Below, piece after piece: positions 9,650 to 19,122 of a stretch of 64,000 nt of DNA. Made by a program: the position numbers and the translations under genes. The notes under the pieces were generated by a model. That model ran no database searches. It was not told where the DNA came from and was given only the letters and a program-made list of their open reading frames with translations. How positions within the stretch are numbered: position 1 is the stretch's first letter; the number at the start of each line of letters is the position of its first letter. Source of the DNA: Maribellus sp. CM-23 (GTDB lineage Bacteria; Bacteroidota; Bacteroidia; Bacteroidales; Prolixibacteraceae); contig NZ_JADWYJ010000009.1 of NCBI RefSeq assembly GCF_021354595.1, positions 1 through 64,000 of the forward strand. The letters run 5' to 3'.

Positions 9650-11038
9650 ATGAAATCACTCGTCTTTTTTGGTCTGTTTTGTATCACCATTTTTCTTTCT
9701 TCGTGTAGCCAGCAACCGGCAAAGCAAGAAGAGAATAAGCAACCCAACGTTGTTATCATTTTTCTGGATGACTCGGGATACAACGATTTTTCACCCTTTG
9801 GAGATCTTTTCATTGAAACCCCGAATGTAAAATCCTTGGCTGAAGAAGGTGTCTCTTTTAAGAATTTTTACGTTCCGCAGGCGGTTTGTTCGGCTTCGCG
9901 CGCAGCACTGCTCTCAGGATGTTACCCGGGAAGAACCAAAGTATTTGGCGCTCATGGCCCAAAAGAGCGAGGTCTCGATCCTAAATTCCCGATTATTGGC
10001 GAAGTTTTTAAAGCAGCGGGTTATAAAACTGGGTTCTTTGGAAAATGGCACATAGGCGACCAGGAAGACACACGGCCTCAGAGCCGTGGTTTTGACGAAA
10101 CCTGTGGTCTTATGTATTCCAACGACATGTGGAAACATCATCCGGAAAATCCGGAATATTGGGGAAGATTCCCTTTGCAATTTTGGGAAAACGGCAAAGT
10201 GATTATTGAAGACGTGGATTCTTCGGATCAGCAATACCTGACCAGATGGTACACCGAGCACGCTGTAGATTTTATCAATCGTCACAAAGATGAACCGTTT
10301 CTGTTGTATGTTCCGCACTCTATGTCGCATGTTCCATTGTTTTGCAGCCCTGAGTTTAAAGGAAAATCAGGCGTCGGATTATACGGCGATGTGATTTCGG
10401 AGCTCGATTGGTCGGTGGGTGAAATTAACAAGGCGCTGAAAGAAAATGGCATCGATGAAAATACGATCGTTGTTTTCTCTTCCGATAACGGCCCTTGGAT
10501 TGCGTATGGGAACCACGCCGGAACTACTCCTTTTCGCGAAGCAAAAGGAACTACGTTTGACGGTGGAACGCGTTCTGCAACCATCATAAAGTATCCGGCA
10601 CAACTGGAAGGAAATAAAGAATCTAGCGATGCATTAATGACGATCGACTTACTGCCTACCTTGTGCCACCTGGCCAATGTTCCGCTTCCTGTAACCGAGA
10701 TTGACGGAAAAAATGTTTGGGACCTGATTTCGGGAAAACCAGACGCAAAAAATCCTCATGATTATTACGCTTTTACCAACAACAACGAATTTCAGGCGAT
10801 TATGAGCGGCGATGGAAAATGGAAGCTTCATTTACCACACAACTACCGGACAATGTCAGAAATAAAAGGGAAAGATGGTTTACCGGGCAAGTACCGCCAG
10901 GAACACATTGACCTTTCCTTGTTTGACATGGAAAACGATCCATATGAAATAACCAATGTTCTCGAGCAACATCCTGAAATCGCCGAACATTTGTTGCAAC
11001 TGGCAGACCAGCACAAACAAAAGTTTTTCAATAATTAG
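9650..11038 (+). CDS. lipoprotein sulfatase (alkaline phosphatase superfamily)
   Basis: A 462-residue sulfatase. Residues 1-19 are a lipoprotein signal with lipobox LSSC (lipid Cys19), so it is probably anchored in the outer membrane or periplasm. The metal site starts with D40/D41 in IIFLDDSGYND. The formylglycine motif is C80-S-A-S-R84, the alanine variant of C-x-(P/A)-x-R, followed by AALLSG. Further core motifs are GFFGKWHIGD and SSDNGPW. The Cys-type motif requires an anaerobic or aerobic formylglycine-generating enzyme encoded elsewhere. The substrate is not visible: the gene is 28 kb from the PUL and flanked by housekeeping genes. A strong terminator follows. Confidence 0.93.
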   Translation: MKSLVFFGLFCITIFLSSCSQQPAKQEENKQPNVVIIFLDDSGYNDFSPFGDLFIETPNVKSLAEEGVSFKNFYVPQAVCSASRAALLSGCYPGRTKVFGAHGPKERGLDPKFPIIGEVFKAAGYKTGFFGKWHIGDQEDTRPQSRGFDETCGLMYSNDMWKHHPENPEYWGRFPLQFWENGKVIIEDVDSSDQQYLTRWYTEHAVDFINRHKDEPFLLYVPHSMSHVPLFCSPEFKGKSGVGLYGDVISELDWSVGEINKALKENGIDENTIVVFSSDNGPWIAYGNHAGTTPFREAKGTTFDGGTRSATIIKYPAQLEGNKESSDALMTIDLLPTLCHLANVPLPVTEIDGKNVWDLISGKPDAKNPHDYYAFTNNNEFQAIMSGDGKWKLHLPHNYRTMSEIKGKDGLPGKYRQEHIDLSLFDMENDPYEITNVLEQHPEIAEHLLQLADQHKQKFFNN

Positions 11039-11063
11039 AGTATCACTTCTGTAAGCGATAAAA

Positions 11064-11100
11064 AAGGCCCGGACTTCCATGGAATCCGGGCCTTCTGTTA
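11064..11100. terminator. bidirectional intrinsic terminator between convergent genes
   Basis: A 10-bp perfect stem (AAGGCCCGGA at 11064-11073 with TCCGGGCCTT at 11085-11094) lies between the sulfatase and the DUF4252 gene. On the minus strand the stem runs into a T-tract (11061-11065 as A's on plus); on plus the T-run is weaker. Confidence 0.85.
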
Positions 11101-11112
11101 TAATTTAATTTA

Positions 11113-11616
11113 TTAATGCTTAAAACTTAAAAACCGGTTCGGGTCTGTAAGGTCTACTTTATCGTTTAATAACTCCGGTCTTATTTCTCCTTTCACATAA
11201 ATCAGCGCATTGTCTTCTCCCCCAACCAAAATCAGTAATTCTTTAATAACATCGTCATCCATTTTTCCAAAAATGGTCACATTCTGGTCCTCTTCTCTTA
11301 CCACCATCAATTCTTCAAAATCTTCATTTTGGCTAATGCGGGAGTAAAACTCTTCGTGAAGATTGATTTTTTGATTGAGATGATCGTCCTCCACTGCAAT
11401 CACTTTCACCTTGTCGATGCTTTCCAGTATCTCTCGCTCGCTCTCTTCCAATTCGCCCATGTTGGCGGCCAAATGCACAAGCCATCCCGGAACACTAATG
11501 GTAACTACCCCGTCTTTAAACCGGTATTTATTAAAAGCTTCCGAAACTCCAGGTTCGTATGAACAGGAAGTAAGCAGAAAAACAAACAAGGCCAGAAGTG
11601 GTAAAATTCTTTTCAT
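11113..11616 (-). CDS. DUF4252-like lipoprotein
   Basis: A 167-residue protein with a lipoprotein signal (lipobox LLTSC, Cys18). The rest resembles DUF4252 proteins: a short alpha/beta domain with VTISVPGWLVHLAANM, a VKVIAVEDD strand and a final IYVKGEIRPE strand. DUF4252 proteins are common in Bacteroidota, often as small exported proteins of unknown role. It is monocistronic and ends at the shared terminator. No function can be assigned from sequence. Confidence 0.75.
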   Translation of the reverse strand: MKRILPLLALFVFLLTSCSYEPGVSEAFNKYRFKDGVVTISVPGWLVHLAANMGELEESEREILESIDKVKVIAVEDDHLNQKINLHEEFYSRISQNEDFEELMVVREEDQNVTIFGKMDDDVIKELLILVGGEDNALIYVKGEIRPELLNDKVDLTDPNRFLSFKH

Positions 11617-11725
11617 TTTAGTAGGTTTTACTTTGAGACGGTAACTGCGGTTGTTCCGTTACATCAAATTTGAAGAATTTCACCGTTCGCTTCAAAAGAT
11701 TTCGACCAACAGGGCTTTTAGGCCG

Positions 11726-12415
11726 CTAAACATCAACCTGTAATTGGTCTAACACCTGAAAAAAGGTTTCCGGAACTGCAGCCTCAAACTCCATTTCTTC
11801 CCGGGTAACAGGATGTGTAAAGGCCAGCTTTCCGGCATGAAGAAACAAACGTTTCACCCCTGTTATTTCAGTCACCATCTTGTTAAGCGTAAAATCTCCG
11901 TGATGCGAATCACCCAGTATATCAAAGTAATTTTTGGCCAAATGCTGGCGAAGCTGGTGCCAGCGGCCTGTCTCGGGGCGGAGTTCAACGTAACTGAGTT
12001 TTATATTCAGCTTTTCGTTGTGCGACAAAGCCGTTTGAACCGTTCGTAAGGTTTTATAATGCGTAATTGCCGGCTTTTTAAATTTCGACTTCTTTTTCAC
12101 CAGCACTTTGCTGTCAAAAGTACCTTCACCCGGATCGCCCTGCACCACCGCGTAATATTTTTTCTGAACTTCTTTGCGCTCAAACATCAGCGTTAGTTCG
12201 TGCGCAACCTCTTTCGAAAGCGCCAATACAATTACGCCCGACGTTTTTGAATCGAGCCGGTGAACATTGTAAATCCACTGTCCTGTTGTATCTCCGACCA
12301 GCTTTGTCAGGTAATCGGCATCGTGCGGCATAAAGTCATTTTTATGAACCGGAAGGTCCGCCGGTTTATCAACAACGATCAGGTGTTCATCCTGGTAAAT
12401 TACAGGTATTTCCAT
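11726..12415 (-). CDS. truC: RluA-family pseudouridine synthase, TruC-like
   Basis: A 229-residue enzyme that isomerises a uridine in RNA to pseudouridine. The catalytic Asp55 sits in VHRLDSKTSGV, the RluA-family motif II. The later block GRWHQLRQH followed by DILGDSHHGD matches the TruC subgroup (tRNA U65) better than RluA/C/D. There is no N-terminal S4 domain, in line with TruC. Assignment to TruC rather than another RluA-type enzyme is moderately sure. It is divergent from msrB with a 105-bp gap. Confidence 0.85.
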   Translation of the reverse strand: MEIPVIYQDEHLIVVDKPADLPVHKNDFMPHDADYLTKLVGDTTGQWIYNVHRLDSKTSGVIVLALSKEVAHELTLMFERKEVQKKYYAVVQGDPGEGTFDSKVLVKKKSKFKKPAITHYKTLRTVQTALSHNEKLNIKLSYVELRPETGRWHQLRQHLAKNYFDILGDSHHGDFTLNKMVTEITGVKRLFLHAGKLAFTHPVTREEMEFEAAVPETFFQVLDQLQVDV

Positions 12416-12520
12416 TTTTTATTGCTAAGCACTCAAAGGTATAAAACCATGTGGGATAACCTACTCTTTAACTCAAGGGGAAGTACGTAAACTTTGGCGC
12501 GTGTCAAATGTTTTACTTGT

Positions 12521-12997
12521 ATGAAAATGCTACTGTGTATACTAATAATGATGACCGGATTAAGCACCTTTGGACAGGAAGCTGATTCAACGGTTCTGCA
12601 TAAAAATAAAGACATGAAATGGAAAGAACTAACAGATTTTGAACATTATGTAATTGTTGAAAAAGGCACCGAACGCCCGTTTACAGGTAAATACTACGAT
12701 TTTAAAGAAAAGGGCGTTTATGTGTGTAAACGTTGCGGTGCACCTCTTTATCGTTCATCGGATAAGTTTGATGCACACTGTGGCTGGCCCAGTTTTGATG
12801 ACGAGATCGAAGGGGCAGTTCTTCGATCGGTGGATGCCGACGGACGAAGAACCGAGATTACCTGTGCCAATTGCGGCGGCCATTTAGGCCATGTATTTTT
12901 GGGCGAAGGATTTACCCCGAAAAACACCCGGCATTGCGTAAATTCAATATCAATCGATTTTATCCCAGCCGATAAAATAAAAAAGGGAGAGCAGTAA
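12521..12997 (+). CDS. msrB: peptide-methionine (R)-S-oxide reductase, exported
   Basis: MsrB reduces methionine-R-sulfoxide in proteins. The zinc site is formed by two CxxC pairs (CKRC and CANC), with the core HCGWPSF between them and the catalytic Cys in RHCVNS. I place the start at the ATG at 12521, not at the in-frame TTG at 12494: the ATG gives 158 residues beginning with a clean signal peptide (MKMLLCILIMMTGLSTFG), so the enzyme probably acts in the periplasm or envelope. The stop codon lies in the loop of a terminator hairpin. Confidence 0.92.
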   Translation: MKMLLCILIMMTGLSTFGQEADSTVLHKNKDMKWKELTDFEHYVIVEKGTERPFTGKYYDFKEKGVYVCKRCGAPLYRSSDKFDAHCGWPSFDDEIEGAVLRSVDADGRRTEITCANCGGHLGHVFLGEGFTPKNTRHCVNSISIDFIPADKIKKGEQ

Positions 12998-13015
12998 CTG
13001 TTCTCCCTTTTTCTA
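12980..13015 (+). terminator. msrB intrinsic terminator overlapping its stop codon
   Basis: AAAAGGGAGA (12981-12990) pairs with TCTCCCTTTT (13002-13011); the stem continues through a G-U pair and CAG/CTG to a 3-base loop that is the TAA stop (12995-12997). A T-tract follows to about 13015. The A-rich 5' side also gives a T-tract on minus, so it may also stop the convergent ridA transcript. Confidence 0.88.
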
Positions 13016-13045
13016 TTTCTTCATTCAGAAAATTCTTAATCTTCA

Positions 13046-13426
13046 TCAAGCTTTCACCGCAATGGTCTCAATTTCGACCAGCACACCCAGCGGAAGCTCT
13101 TTTACTGCAAATGCAGCTCTTGCCGGAGGGTTTTGCGTGTAATATGATCCGTAAACTTCGTTCATGGGTTTGAAGTTGGCCATATCGCTTAGCAGACAGG
13201 TTGATTTTACCACGTCCCCAAACGAATAACCGGCTGCTTCCAGAATTGCGCCAATGTTTTTCATCACCTGTTGTGTTTGCTCCTGAATCCCGCCTTCTAC
13301 CACTTTCATTGTTGCAGGGTCAAGCGGTACCTGACCGGAAATATAAAGCGTTCCGTTAACTTCTACTGCCTGGCTGTATGGGCCAATGGCCTGTGGAGCT
13401 TTATCCGTTGCAATAATACGTTTCAT
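13046..13426 (-). CDS. ridA: RidA family protein (reactive imine/enamine deaminase)
   Basis: A 126-residue, full-length RidA/YjgF protein. It hydrolyses reactive 2-iminobutanoate and 2-iminopropanoate made by PLP enzymes. Visible signatures are AIGPYSQAVEVNGTLYISGQ near the N-terminus and NPPARAAFAVKELPLG near the C-terminus, which holds the conserved substrate-binding Arg, followed by the VEIETIA strand. It starts 14 bp after the lptD stop and is probably cotranscribed with it. Cytoplasmic; active as a trimer in the family. Confidence 0.93.
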   Translation of the reverse strand: MKRIIATDKAPQAIGPYSQAVEVNGTLYISGQVPLDPATMKVVEGGIQEQTQQVMKNIGAILEAAGYSFGDVVKSTCLLSDMANFKPMNEVYGSYYTQNPPARAAFAVKELPLGVLVEIETIAVKA

Positions 13427-13440
13427 AGTTGTATTGAATT

Positions 13441-16149
13441 TTAGAAGTTATAGTCATAATGACTTTTTTGTTTCTGCAGTTTCAGATCCGAGAGCATCGA
13501 AGATTTTGCATTGATGGTAAAGCTGTAGCTCTTCCTGAAACCAAAAGGAACAAAGTTAAACGACATCCCCCAGCAGTGCAAATCGCGCGTAAGGTTGAAA
13601 GTGGTAAATGAAAATTCACCCGCCTGAATATCAAAGTTGGTATTCATGCTCAGCTTCCATTTTTCAGTAATGCTAACGTTTCCTCTAAATCCAAGCGTTT
13701 GAGATACCCGCCCATTTGGAGTCGAAGCAGATTTTCCTGTATAATTCATACTGTAATCGAATCCAAAATCCCAGGGCATACTAAAGTCAACATAGTTATC
13801 AAACGTAACCGGCAGCAAATCGTCTTCCACCGGAGGAATATTTTCATCATTTCCTACAACTTCCATATCTCCCAACTCATCGCCACCTCCCTGGTTGCTT
13901 TTCCCTGATTTATTTTTCGACTTAAACGTCATTCCAAACGAAAGGTTGGCACGTGTCAAACGGCCTAATTTTCCCAAGCCACTTCTTTCGTTCCAGGTAT
14001 ATTTATGAATCTTCCGGTATTTTTCATCCACCATATACGGGTCAAGTGTAGCACCGGCATTAATACTAACCCCGGCAACCGTTGTACGCCCGCGAATTGA
14101 AATCGGAGCCAGGTTTAAAGAGTCGGCAATCAAGTCGTAAGAAGTACTAAGACTCAGGTTATCGATCAGCTTTACCTTCCGGAACTTCTGTTCTCCATCC
14201 GTTTTGGTACTATCGCGGGTGTCCAGTTTTTTCATTTCCAGGTTATTGCTCAACGAGAACGAAATCGATCCCGACTCTCCCCTTCCTGGAGAAGGTCCGT
14301 AAATCCCGCCTAAGTTTGAATCCAGGTACCGGGTATTTCCCAAACTATCCACCTGAACTTCGTGCCAGTATCCAAATTTGTCTTGTCCAAAATCGGGGCG
14401 GTAACTAAACGCAATCGACGGAGTCATTTTATGCCTGATACCCACCACCTTTGAGTTGGGGTTGCGAGGCAAAAAGCTTCCGTAAATATTGGTGGATGCA
14501 CTTACACTGTAGGCATAATCATAAACACGATTCAAGCCTGTAATAGTATCTACCCGCACAGTACTGGGAACTCCTGATGGATTATTGACGTAATTGGCTC
14601 CCTCTTCATACTCGTACTCGTATTTTTTGAAGTACCATTTTTCGTTGTAAGTAACCCCCGGGCTGAAATTAATGTACTTAAACAGGTTAAAACTAGGGAA
14701 CGAAATAGGAACATTGTGCTTTATTCCGTTTTTCCAGTCGGTAGCAAAAGAACTGGATAGGATTTCATCTTCCTTTGCTGTGATCGTATTTTTAAAATTT
14801 CCTGTGTAATTGATCCCGAAGTTCTCGTAAAACTTCAGTTTCCCACTCCTGTTCTTTTTTCGCAGTGGGTAAACTTTCGCCATACTGAATGTTGTCTCCG
14901 GAAACGAGAGCGACATGGTACTGTCACGCGTATTTTGCGAATGCCGAAGGTTCATCGACATATTAAAAGGCGTGTTTTCGAAACGACGCGAAAACGATAT
15001 ACTTGACGATTTTGTGGTGGTCAGGTAATCCTGACTGTTATACGCGTTTTGTTTGTCGTACCCACTCGAAGAAAGGTTTACACTCGCTGAAAAAGTCTGA
15101 TTCGGATTGGCCTTGGCGTCCTGTGTGTGCGACCATACCAGTTTGAACTGCTTTGATTTTGAGTAGGTATCAAATCCTTCCTCTCCGTACTTGTTTATGG
15201 CATAATCAAAACTAAAATTTCCGCTAAACTTGTAACGCTGACGGTAACTGGTTTTTGCCCGGGCACCCCACGAACCTTTGGAATAAATATCAGCCTGCAC
15301 CGCTAAATCAAAGTACTGGCTGGCGGCCCAATAATATCCACCATCCCGCAAAAAGAATCCCCGGTTGTTTTCTTCACCATAGGTCGGGATCAGAATACCC
15401 GATGAATAGGTGGGCGAATTAGGGAAATACCCAAAGGGTAAAAACGGGAAATAAATCGGAAAATCTTCCAATACCATGTGAGCAGGCCCGGTGATGATCT
15501 TCTTGTTCGAAATCACCTTTGCTTTGCTAAGCTGAAGATAGAAGTGCGGATGATCAGCATCGCAGGTGGTATATTTGGCTTTTTCGGTAATAAAAACATC
15601 TTTCCCGATCTTTTTGGTACGGTCGCTGTGAATATAACCTTCTCCCTGTTGCGAAACTACCCGGGTAATAAAAGCCTTTTCCGTATCAAAGTTATAACGC
15701 ATGGTTTCCGATTCGTATTCCTCGGATCCCTGTTTGAAAATCGGCTTTTGCGCCATCTCTCCGGTTGAATCAATCACCCCCTCGGCGTAAATCTCCTTCG
15801 TTTCCAGATCGAGTTCAATGTAATAAGCCGTAAGTTCTATCTGCTGATAAGTGACTTTCGCATTGTTGTATAAAAACACTTTTTGTCCGTCCAGCGAAAC
15901 AATCATCGAGTCTTCGGCATTGTAAACAATGGGATCCACCAAAAAAGCTTCTTTGGTTTTCGAGGAATCCGTCAATGCGAAAGTTGAATCCACTGCCATG
16001 GTATCCATTGCAACAGTGTCTGACAATGTTAACGCACTGATTGTATCTATCGCTGAATTTTGTACCGAAAAATTCGTTCCCGGCTCCTGTCCAAACAAAA
16101 CCAGCCAGGGGCATACAATAAAAAGATATGTAAGAATTGATTTATTCAA
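13441..16149 (-). CDS. lptD: LPS-assembly protein LptD (Bacteroidota type)
   Basis: A 902-residue outer-membrane protein. Residues 1-20 are a signal peptide. Residues ~80-210 form an OstA/LptA-like jellyroll (KVFLYNNAKVTYQQIELTAYYIEL, then GEGYIHSDRTKK with KYTTCDADHPHFYLQ). From ~215 a long series of amphipathic strands makes the LptD barrel, entered by the conserved PFLPFGYFPNS and SSGILIPTYGE blocks. A Ser/Asp-rich linker (residues 770-800) interrupts the barrel. In the family, LptD with LptE inserts LPS into the outer leaflet. It is divergent from the amidase gene, and ridA follows directly. Confidence 0.9.
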   Translation of the reverse strand: MNKSILTYLFIVCPWLVLFGQEPGTNFSVQNSAIDTISALTLSDTVAMDTMAVDSTFALTDSSKTKEAFLVDPIVYNAEDSMIVSLDGQKVFLYNNAKVTYQQIELTAYYIELDLETKEIYAEGVIDSTGEMAQKPIFKQGSEEYESETMRYNFDTEKAFITRVVSQQGEGYIHSDRTKKIGKDVFITEKAKYTTCDADHPHFYLQLSKAKVISNKKIITGPAHMVLEDFPIYFPFLPFGYFPNSPTYSSGILIPTYGEENNRGFFLRDGGYYWAASQYFDLAVQADIYSKGSWGARAKTSYRQRYKFSGNFSFDYAINKYGEEGFDTYSKSKQFKLVWSHTQDAKANPNQTFSASVNLSSSGYDKQNAYNSQDYLTTTKSSSISFSRRFENTPFNMSMNLRHSQNTRDSTMSLSFPETTFSMAKVYPLRKKNRSGKLKFYENFGINYTGNFKNTITAKEDEILSSSFATDWKNGIKHNVPISFPSFNLFKYINFSPGVTYNEKWYFKKYEYEYEEGANYVNNPSGVPSTVRVDTITGLNRVYDYAYSVSASTNIYGSFLPRNPNSKVVGIRHKMTPSIAFSYRPDFGQDKFGYWHEVQVDSLGNTRYLDSNLGGIYGPSPGRGESGSISFSLSNNLEMKKLDTRDSTKTDGEQKFRKVKLIDNLSLSTSYDLIADSLNLAPISIRGRTTVAGVSINAGATLDPYMVDEKYRKIHKYTWNERSGLGKLGRLTRANLSFGMTFKSKNKSGKSNQGGGDELGDMEVVGNDENIPPVEDDLLPVTFDNYVDFSMPWDFGFDYSMNYTGKSASTPNGRVSQTLGFRGNVSITEKWKLSMNTNFDIQAGEFSFTTFNLTRDLHCWGMSFNFVPFGFRKSYSFTINAKSSMLSDLKLQKQKSHYDYNF

Positions 16150-16353
16150 AATGTTTTCTGCATTTCAACACCAATAGGCTGGACAAAAATATAAATATGG
16201 CTAAGACTATTTGCCTAGAAAATGTAAAATAATTCTAATTTTCTATTTTTAACCTTTTAAGCCGGAGTCATTATTAAATAAGACAAAATCCGGCAACGCG
16301 AGATACTACTCAACTATTTTTTGGGTTAAATAAATATAAATACCGTAGTGGTC

Positions 16354-17535
16354 ATGAAAACCAGCTGTAAAAAACATATTTTTCTTCCATTAATACTTCT
16401 TCTGTCTATTCAACAGCTATCGTTTAAAAAAGCAATAACTCAGGATAAAGATGAGCGCCGGCTTTCGGTAGTGGTTATTGATCCCGGGCACGGTGGAAAA
16501 GACCCGGGTACAGTGGGAGGAAAAGTACAGGAAAAAGATGTGGTGCTCGACATAGCACTGAAACTGGGCAACCAGATAAAAAATGAGTTTCCGGAGGTAA
16601 ATGTGGTATACACCCGCAAAAGCGATGTTTTTATTCCCTTGCACAAAAGAGCCGATATTGCCAATAAAAACAATGCCGACCTGTTTATCTCCATCCATGC
16701 CAATGCTGTTGAGCAAAGCTATGTTTACGGAACAGAAACCTTTGTTTTGGGGCAACACCGTAGCGAGGATAACCTGGAAGTCGCAAAAAAAGAAAACTCG
16801 GTGATCCTACTGGAAGATGACTATACCAATACCTACGAAGGCTTTGATCCAAACTCTTCCGAATCATACATCATGTTTGAACTGGTGCAGGACGAGTACA
16901 AAGAACAAAGCATTTCGCTGGCCAACCGGGTGCAGAATGAATTCAGGGAGCGAGCCATGCGGAAAGACCGCAGTGTAAAAGAGGCCGGTTTTTTGGTGCT
17001 GCGGCGCACAACCATGCCCAGTGTTCTGATTGAAACGGGTTTTTTAAGCAATGCCACAGAACGAAACTACCTCGGCAGCGAAAACGGCCGGCAAAATATG
17101 GCTGCCGCCATTTTCAGGGCATTCAAAGCGTACAAAGCTGAGGTTGAACAAAAGAGCAGCTTTCACCTGGCAACCAACGATGTAAAACCGCAGCCGGTTC
17201 CAAGACCAGTTGAGGCGACAAAAAAAGAAAACACCTCTCAACCGACAGTAACAGAAACAAAAGCAACCAAAGCAAATGACTTGTTTTATTCGGTTCAAAT
17301 AGCTGCCTTGAAGAAGAAACTGGATACCACTCCCGAAAATTTCGAAGGCTTGACAAATGTTTTTCGGGAAGATGCAGAAAAGCTTAGCCGTTACTTCTCG
17401 GGGAAGTACAAAAGCCTGAAAGAAGCCGAACTTCAACTTGAAACAATTAAGAAAAAATACCCCTCTGCATTTGTGGTTGCCTTCCTGAACAATCAGTTAA
17501 TTTCTGTGAAAATGGCCTTGGAATTGGAAAAGTGA
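16354..17535 (+). CDS. N-acetylmuramoyl-L-alanine amidase (Amidase_3) with SPOR-like C-terminus
   Basis: A cell-wall hydrolase that cleaves the amide between MurNAc and the stem peptide. An in-frame GTG lies at 16348, but the ATG at 16354 gives the more natural start (393 residues) with an N-terminal export signal. The Amidase_3 domain (about 30-265) shows the zinc and catalytic residues: VIDPGHGGKDPG, FISIHANA and VLIETGFLSN. After a Thr/Pro/Lys-rich linker (about 270-308), residues 311-393 form a small C-terminal domain resembling SPOR. The same domain ends the next gene. That gene (MlaD/MCE) starts 46 bp downstream, so the two are probably one operon. Confidence 0.92.
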   Translation: MKTSCKKHIFLPLILLLSIQQLSFKKAITQDKDERRLSVVVIDPGHGGKDPGTVGGKVQEKDVVLDIALKLGNQIKNEFPEVNVVYTRKSDVFIPLHKRADIANKNNADLFISIHANAVEQSYVYGTETFVLGQHRSEDNLEVAKKENSVILLEDDYTNTYEGFDPNSSESYIMFELVQDEYKEQSISLANRVQNEFRERAMRKDRSVKEAGFLVLRRTTMPSVLIETGFLSNATERNYLGSENGRQNMAAAIFRAFKAYKAEVEQKSSFHLATNDVKPQPVPRPVEATKKENTSQPTVTETKATKANDLFYSVQIAALKKKLDTTPENFEGLTNVFREDAEKLSRYFSGKYKSLKEAELQLETIKKKYPSAFVVAFLNNQLISVKMALELEK

Positions 17536-17581
17536 GAACTGAAATCGCTAATTTTACAATAAATTTTAGTTATACCTGACC

Positions 17582-18835
17582 ATGAGATTATCAAAATATT
17601 CGCGACTGGGAATCCTTATTGTTTTTGCCCTTACCATCTTTTTCTGGGGCTTAAGTTATTTAAAAGGAAACGACTTTTTCTCGCGCACCAACTACTATTA
17701 CGTCTATTACGACCGCGTTGACGGTCTGGCTCCTTCCAGCAAAGTAATGATGAACGGATTTCCGATCGGGAAAGTAAGAGACATCACTTTTGCATCGGAC
17801 CGAAGCGGACGCCTGCTGGTTACTTTAGCGATTGATTCCGAATTCGGAGTCCCCACCAATTCGGTTGCCCAAATCATAAGCAGCGATATCATGGGTACCC
17901 GGTCGGTAAAACTGGAGATGAGCCAAGAGCTTACTTATCATCATCCCAACGACACGATTCGCGGCTCGATCGAACACGATTTGAAAGAACAGGTAAGCAT
18001 GCAGGTTCTTCCGTTAAAAAATAAGGCAGAAGAACTTTTGAGCACGCTTGATTCGGCCCTGACGGTTTTTACTGCCATCCTGAACGAAGATGCACAGGCC
18101 AACTTATCATCCAGCTTCGCCAACATCAACCAAAGCATCAAAAACATTGAAGCAACAACGGCCGATCTACAGGAAGTAGTTGCCGCCGAAAAGCAAAGTA
18201 TGAAGAGCATTATTACGAACATCGATTCCATTACAACCATGTTCAGAAACAACTCTACGGCATTTGAAGCCACGGTGCACAATCTTCATTCGTTTAGCGA
18301 TACTTTGTCGCAAATTTCAGTTTCGCCGGTTTTGGAAAACATTCAAAGCATTTCAGAACAACTAATCGCCACACTCGATAAGCTGAACAGCGACGATAAT
18401 ACTGCCGGCCTTTTATTAAACGATGATGAATTGTATTATTCGATCAATATGCTTTCGGAAAATATGGCTTTTCTAATAGCCGATGTTCAAAAAAATCCGA
18501 AAAGATATTTGCAATTCTCGGCTTTTGATTTTGGAAAAGATGTTTACGTAAATACAAAACAAGACCTTTCAGCAAAAGATATTGTGTTTAAAGTACACCT
18601 TGTTTCAAGCAAAATAAAACTCGATCCTGCCAGCGAGCGTTTCGAAGGGATTAAAAATGTGGAGGAATATTATTCAGGCGGAGTTTATTCCTACTTGGTA
18701 GGTAGCACGGGGGTCTATTCAGAAATTGAACTTCTTTTTAGTTCAGTGAAGAAAAAATTTCCGGACTCGAGCATTGTTGCATTCAAAAACGGACGTATAA
18801 TTACGCTCGAAAAAGCGCTACGCAAGATACAGTAA
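17582..18835 (+). CDS. MlaD/MCE family lipid-transport protein with SPOR-like tail
   Basis: A 417-residue protein anchored by one N-terminal membrane helix (about 10-26, LGILIVFALTIFFWGLSYL). The MCE domain follows (about 36-118: YYDRVDGLAPSSKVMMNG, then FPIGKV and VPTNSVAQIISSDIMGTRSV). A long coiled, helical region spans about 140-290. MCE proteins form hexameric rings that move phospholipids between membranes. The MlaE/MlaF permease and ATPase are not in the window. The last ~84 residues match the C-terminus of the preceding amidase, which is unusual for an MCE protein. Confidence 0.9.
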   Translation: MRLSKYSRLGILIVFALTIFFWGLSYLKGNDFFSRTNYYYVYYDRVDGLAPSSKVMMNGFPIGKVRDITFASDRSGRLLVTLAIDSEFGVPTNSVAQIISSDIMGTRSVKLEMSQELTYHHPNDTIRGSIEHDLKEQVSMQVLPLKNKAEELLSTLDSALTVFTAILNEDAQANLSSSFANINQSIKNIEATTADLQEVVAAEKQSMKSIITNIDSITTMFRNNSTAFEATVHNLHSFSDTLSQISVSPVLENIQSISEQLIATLDKLNSDDNTAGLLLNDDELYYSINMLSENMAFLIADVQKNPKRYLQFSAFDFGKDVYVNTKQDLSAKDIVFKVHLVSSKIKLDPASERFEGIKNVEEYYSGGVYSYLVGSTGVYSEIELLFSSVKKKFPDSSIVAFKNGRIITLEKALRKIQ

Positions 18836-19122
18836 GGGATAGCGAAAAAACAGGCTTTTACTTAACAAAAAATATATCAGACTACTACCAACCAGTTATT
18901 GGTTTAGCTATCAGAACATTAAATGTAGTACATTGATTTTCAGCCAATTAAAAATATACTCTTTTTTTAACTTTTTAAATGACTGATAAAGAAACCGATA
19001 AATAATTTAGGTTTAAAACAATAGAGATCTTATTTTTTTTTTCACTTTTTTTTTGCAACTTTTGTTCCCAGGAATACCACTAAGGAAATTTTTGTAGAAC
19101 CTCAATTATCCTGCAATTGTAA

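Noticed and set aside
19029..19062. Long T-tracts before dnaA as a terminator
   Set aside because: No stem-loop precedes the tracts; they are better seen as AT-rich promoter DNA.
18836..19122. Possible oriC in the AT-rich gap before dnaA
   Set aside because: Long A/T tracts are present but I find no cluster of TTATCCACA-like DnaA boxes on either strand, so an origin cannot be supported here.
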